Assembly: GCF_008274655.1 (NCBI RefSeq)
Contig: NZ_VTRV01000008.1
Span: 1 to 36,333 of the forward strand
Length of the DNA stretch: 36,333 bases
DNA from: Cognatilysobacter lacus
Lineage (GTDB): Bacteria; Pseudomonadota; Gammaproteobacteria; Xanthomonadales; Xanthomonadaceae
Direction: 5' to 3'
In this document: positions 33,401 through 36,333 of the stretch, one piece after another
Layout of the letters: the number at the start of each line of letters is the position of its first letter
Position numbering within the stretch: position 1 is the first letter of the stretch
The notes under the pieces: model-generated
Database searches by the model: none
The model's input: the letters and a program-made list of their open reading frames with translations, nothing else
What the model was told of the DNA's origin: nothing
Program-made: the position numbers and the translations under genes

Positions 33401-34321
33401 TCAACCGATCCGTTCGAGCCCGGATGCAGCGGCCGGCGCGAGCCACGGCAGGATCCAGTGATCCACCATCAGGAACGCGAACAGGGCCATCAGGTACACG
33501 ATGGAATAACGGAACACCTTCATCGCGTACAGCTCGTCGGGCGGATCCATCAGCTTCCATGCATGCACGAGGAAACCGATGCCCAGCACCAGTGCTCCGC
33601 CGAGATAGAACAGCCCGCTCATGTTGGCGACCCACGGCAGCACGCTCACCGCCACCAGCAGCACCGTGTAGATCAGGATCTGCACGCGCGTGTACTGCAC
33701 GCCGTGCGTCACCGGCAGCATCGGCACCAGTGCACGCGCGTAGTCGTCGCGGCGGAAGATCGCCAGCGCCCAGAAATGCGGCGGCGTCCACACGAAGATG
33801 ATCAGCACCAGCAGCAGCGCATGCGCCCAGTCCCAATCGCCGTGCATGCCCGTCACCGCCGACCAGCCGAGCAACGGCGGCGCGGCGCCGGCGATGCCGC
33901 CGATCACGATGTTCTGCGGGGTCGCGCGCTTGAGGAACACGGTGTAGACCACCGCGTAGCCGATCAACGAGGCGAAGGTCAGCAGCGCGGTGATCGTGTT
34001 GACGAACGCCACCAGCAGGATCATCGACAACGCGCCCAGTGCGAGCGCGAACGCCAGCGCACGCGCGGGCGAGATCTGCCCCACGACGATCGGTCGCCAC
34101 GAGGTGCGCGCCATCTTGGCGTCGATGCGCGAGTCCAGCAGCTGGTTGATCGCCGCCGCGCTCGAGGCCGCCAGCCAGATGCCGATGAACCCGATCACCG
34201 ATTCCTTCAGCGGCGGCAGTCCCGGCACCGCGAGGAACATGCCGACGATCGCGGTGAACACGATCAGCGCGACGACACGCGGCTTGGTGAGCGACCAGTA
34301 CTGGCGCGGCGTCGAACTCAT
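33401..34321 (-). CDS. ctaB: Protoheme IX farnesyltransferase (heme O synthase)
   Basis: This 306-residue inner-membrane prenyltransferase attaches a farnesyl group to haem B to give haem O. It has about nine membrane helices. The first Asp-rich motif [20 protein letters not shown] binds the prenyl diphosphate, and the second conserved loop is [19 protein letters not shown]. The chosen ATG at 34321 begins family sequence ([13 protein letters not shown]). An ATG at 34348 overlapping the ctaA stop by eight bases (ATGTCTGA) is possible and adds nine residues. It is downstream of ctaA. Confidence 0.95.
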   Translation of the reverse strand: MSSTPRQYWSLTKPRVVALIVFTAIVGMFLAVPGLPPLKESVIGFIGIWLAASSAAAINQLLDSRIDAKMARTSWRPIVVGQISPARALAFALALGALSMILLVAFVNTITALLTFASLIGYAVVYTVFLKRATPQNIVIGGIAGAAPPLLGWSAVTGMHGDWDWAHALLLVLIIFVWTPPHFWALAIFRRDDYARALVPMLPVTHGVQYTRVQILIYTVLLVAVSVLPWVANMSGLFYLGGALVLGIGFLVHAWKLMDPPDELYAMKVFRYSIVYLMALFAFLMVDHWILPWLAPAAASGLERIG

Positions 34322-34340
34322 CGGCGGCCCTGCGCGCGCA

Positions 34341-35507
34341 TCAGACATTCGGCTCGCGGATACGCGCGGCCAGCGTCACCAGCGTGGCGAGCAGCAGCGC
34401 GGCGCCTGCGTTGTGCGAAACAGCCACGTGCAGCGGCAAGCCGAGCTTGACGTTGGCGATGCCGAGCGCCACCTGCGACAGCGTGAGCAGGCCCAGCAGC
34501 GTGCCCCAGCCGCGCATGCCCGGCATGCGCAGGAAGCGCAGCGACAGCCACAACAGGTACACGAACACGATCGCGGCCCACATGCGATGGGCCAGGTGGA
34601 TCGCGATGCGCGAGGCACCGTCGAGCACGCCGCCCTCGTAGTCGACCCCGACGCCCCGCATCACGGCGAAACCGTCGTGGAAATTCGCCGGCGGCGTCCA
34701 GGTGCCGACGCAGGTCGGGAAGTCGTTGCCGCAGGCCAGCGCGGCGTAATTCGAGCTCACCCAGCCGCCGAGCGCGACCTGCACCCCCAGCAACACCAGG
34801 GCGACCGCGACGAGCCGTCGCAACAACGCCGCATCGGCGAGTCGGATCGGCAGGTCGGTGGCGCGCCAGGCCATCCACAGCAGCAGCGCGAAGGTGGTCA
34901 TTCCACCAACGAGATGGCCCGTAACCACGATCGGCTTGAGCAGCCAGGTCACTGTCCACATGCCCAGCAACGCCTGGAACACGATCGTCATCAGCGCGAG
35001 GCAGGCGACGCGCGCGAGGTCGCTGTTGTTCCAGCGGATCGCGCCCGCCAGCAGGATGAGTTCGCCCGCGATCGCGAGCGCGGCGGCGATGCCGTACTGC
35101 GCGTGCATGTACAGCGGGATCGATGCGCCGACGAGAGCGCCGGCCGCGAGCACCTGCAGCAGCCCGTGCTTGCGACGGCGCACCGCCAGCAACGCGAGCA
35201 CGAACACGAGCGTTCCAAGCGACGCCGCCAGATGGCGATGCAGCTGCTCGCGCCAGGCCTTGCTCGGGTCCGCGACGCGAATCGCGTTGGCGGCGTGGCT
35301 TGCGACGTCGCCTGCGTGCGTGGGCCATGCGGCGCGGCCGTAGCAGGTCGGCCAGTCGGGGCAGCTAAGGCCGGCGTTGGACAGCCGCACGAACGCGCCG
35401 AAGACGATCACGCCGAACGCAAGCGCCGCCGCGAGCCACGCCAGGCGATGGAAATGGCGGTAGCTCGTGCGGACCGCGTCGGTACGGGGTTTGCCCATGG
35501 CGCTCAC
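34341..35507 (-). CDS. ctaA: Heme A synthase (COX15/CtaA)
   Basis: This 388-residue inner-membrane monooxygenase oxidises the methyl group of haem O to give haem A for aa3-type oxidases. It has about eight helices, with haem-ligand His residues in [29 protein letters not shown] and AVSHNAGA. Cysteine-bearing periplasmic loops ([11 protein letters not shown] and CGNDFPTC) are visible in both halves. The start GTG at 35507 overlaps the previous stop as GTGA; ATG at 35498 is a close alternative. Confidence 0.94.
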   Translation of the reverse strand: MSAMGKPRTDAVRTSYRHFHRLAWLAAALAFGVIVFGAFVRLSNAGLSCPDWPTCYGRAAWPTHAGDVASHAANAIRVADPSKAWREQLHRHLAASLGTLVFVLALLAVRRRKHGLLQVLAAGALVGASIPLYMHAQYGIAAALAIAGELILLAGAIRWNNSDLARVACLALMTIVFQALLGMWTVTWLLKPIVVTGHLVGGMTTFALLLWMAWRATDLPIRLADAALLRRLVAVALVLLGVQVALGGWVSSNYAALACGNDFPTCVGTWTPPANFHDGFAVMRGVGVDYEGGVLDGASRIAIHLAHRMWAAIVFVYLLWLSLRFLRMPGMRGWGTLLGLLTLSQVALGIANVKLGLPLHVAVSHNAGAALLLATLVTLAARIREPNV

Positions 35508-36091
35508 TGCAGTTTCAGGAGGCGGACGAGGTCGGCGCGCAGGTCGCCGAGATCGGCACCCGGCGCATAACGCAGTACGACGAAGCCGTTCGGATCAACG
35601 AGGTATACCGGTACGCCGCCCGGCACGTCCACCCGCGGCAGGCGCTGGCGTGCCGGATCGGCCGCCACCACGTGCAGCGTGCTGGGTGCGGCGAGCCCGC
35701 GCGGCCAGCTGCAGCCGGCGGCGGTCGGGCACCACCAGAGCACGTCGACGCGCGACGCATCCTTGTTGAGGATCTCCCAGACCACGCCGATGTCGTGCGC
35801 GCGGCGGGCACACGCGTCGTCGCAGACGTTGGGCGCCGCGGCAACGATGCGCCACGTGCGATGGATGGGCGCCCATTCGTACGGCGTGCCGTCCAGGGTG
35901 CGCAGGTGCACGTCGCGCAGGTCCGTGTACGGGTTCAGCAGCTCGCCCTTCTGTCGCGTCGCCGCCGGGTGGATGTCCGCGAAGCGCATCACGCCGGCAA
36001 CGAGCATCGTGCCCAGGAACAGCAACACGATTGCGATCAGGGTGAAGCGGTTGCGGCGACGGATCGCATCGGGCAAGGCATCGGCGGTCAT
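35504..36091 (-). CDS. Membrane-anchored Sco-like thioredoxin-fold protein
   Basis: This 195-residue protein has one transmembrane helix (about residues 16-34) and a periplasmic domain. The mature part contains NVCDDACARRA (Cys90 and Cys94, a CxxxC motif as in Sco copper chaperones) and a C-terminal VYLVDPNGFVVLRYAPG typical of thioredoxin-like Sco/TlpA proteins. Overall similarity to classical Sco is low and it is often labelled hypothetical. Overlaps with SURF1 (ATGA) and ctaA (GTGA) tie it to cytochrome oxidase assembly, perhaps copper or redox handling. That role is inferred. Confidence 0.7.
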   Translation of the reverse strand: MTADALPDAIRRRNRFTLIAIVLLFLGTMLVAGVMRFADIHPAATRQKGELLNPYTDLRDVHLRTLDGTPYEWAPIHRTWRIVAAAPNVCDDACARRAHDIGVVWEILNKDASRVDVLWWCPTAAGCSWPRGLAAPSTLHVVAADPARQRLPRVDVPGGVPVYLVDPNGFVVLRYAPGADLGDLRADLVRLLKLQ

Positions 36092-36333
36092 CGACGGCTC
36101 CGGCGGAACGTGAGGACGAGGGCGATCACGATGAGCGTGGCGCCCAGACCGAACCATTGCACGGCATAACCGCGATGACGATCGGGCGGCAGCGTGTTGA
36201 CCAGCAGGTCGAGGTCGCGCGGATAGCCGATGGGGAGCGCAGGATCGAGCCGAAGCACGCGCGGCGCCAGCCGGGGCAGCTCGAGCGCGCGCGCAACGGC
36301 CGTGGGCTCCAGCCGCACGACCAGCCAGGCGTC
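36088..36333 (-). CDS. SURF1 family protein, C-terminal fragment (cut by window edge)
   Basis: About 81 C-terminal residues are visible. They contain VVRLEPTAVARALELPRL, a segment PPDRHRGYAVQWFGLGATL and a final transmembrane helix followed by RRSRR. The HxGYAxQWF pattern before a last helix is the SURF1 hallmark. SURF1 proteins help insert haem A into cytochrome c oxidase subunit I at the inner membrane. The N-terminus lies beyond the window. The stop overlaps the next start as ATGA. Confidence 0.85.
   Translation of the reverse strand, partial: DAWLVVRLEPTAVARALELPRLAPRVLRLDPALPIGYPRDLDLLVNTLPPDRHRGYAVQWFGLGATLIVIALVLTFRRSRR

Overview
The window is about 36 kb of high-GC DNA with dense, mostly leftward gene packing and many 4-bp start/stop overlaps. 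The gene content points to a gammaproteobacterium of the Lysobacteraceae/Xanthomonadaceae, perhaps Lysobacter or a relative. The indicators are a Xanthomonas-type VirB/VirD4 type IV secretion system (T4SS), a PhoP/PhoQ pair, a DUF4189 protein, and the yqeY-yihY-dnaG and SURF1-ctaA-ctaB blocks. No rRNA, tRNA, CRISPR array, insertion sequence, integrase or relaxase was seen.

Left part (1-9367). A truncated unknown gene and an atypical acyl-CoA-dehydrogenase-like protein lie divergently from a small membrane-anchored or secreted alpha/beta hydrolase. A leftward series follows: a PepSY-domain protein, phoP, phoQ, a HAD phosphatase and an M17 aminopeptidase, with the last two overlapping. Upstream of these, dusA is translationally coupled to an arginine-deiminase-like (CtlX-type) hydrolase.

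Central part (9703-22924, leftward). This is a complete T4SS operon in the order small ORF, virD4, virB7, B8, B9, B10, B11, B1, B2, B3, B4, B5, B6, DUF4189. VirB7 carries an N0-like domain after its lipobox, as in the bacteria-killing T4SS of Xanthomonas citri, and no DNA-transfer genes are present. This suggests an interbacterial effector secretion machine rather than a conjugation system. No toxin with a recognisable secretion tail is encoded here. The least characterised parts are a 70-residue ORF at the head of the operon and the secreted, cysteine-rich DUF4189 protein at its end. A hybrid PAS-GAF-histidine kinase-receiver protein is transcribed divergently from the head of the operon.

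Right part (25246-36333). Rightward yqeY, yihY and dnaG are a remnant of the macromolecular-synthesis cluster, here without adjacent rpsU or rpoD. A very strong hairpin sits just before dnaG. Leftward genes follow: a membrane diguanylate cyclase, a DODA-type dioxygenase and an exported amidohydrolase. The last block assembles cytochrome oxidase and haem A: SURF1 (cut by the window edge), a Sco-like CxxxC protein, heme A synthase, heme O synthase and a ChaN-like secreted protein.

All calls come from reading translations and motifs by eye. No database search was run.
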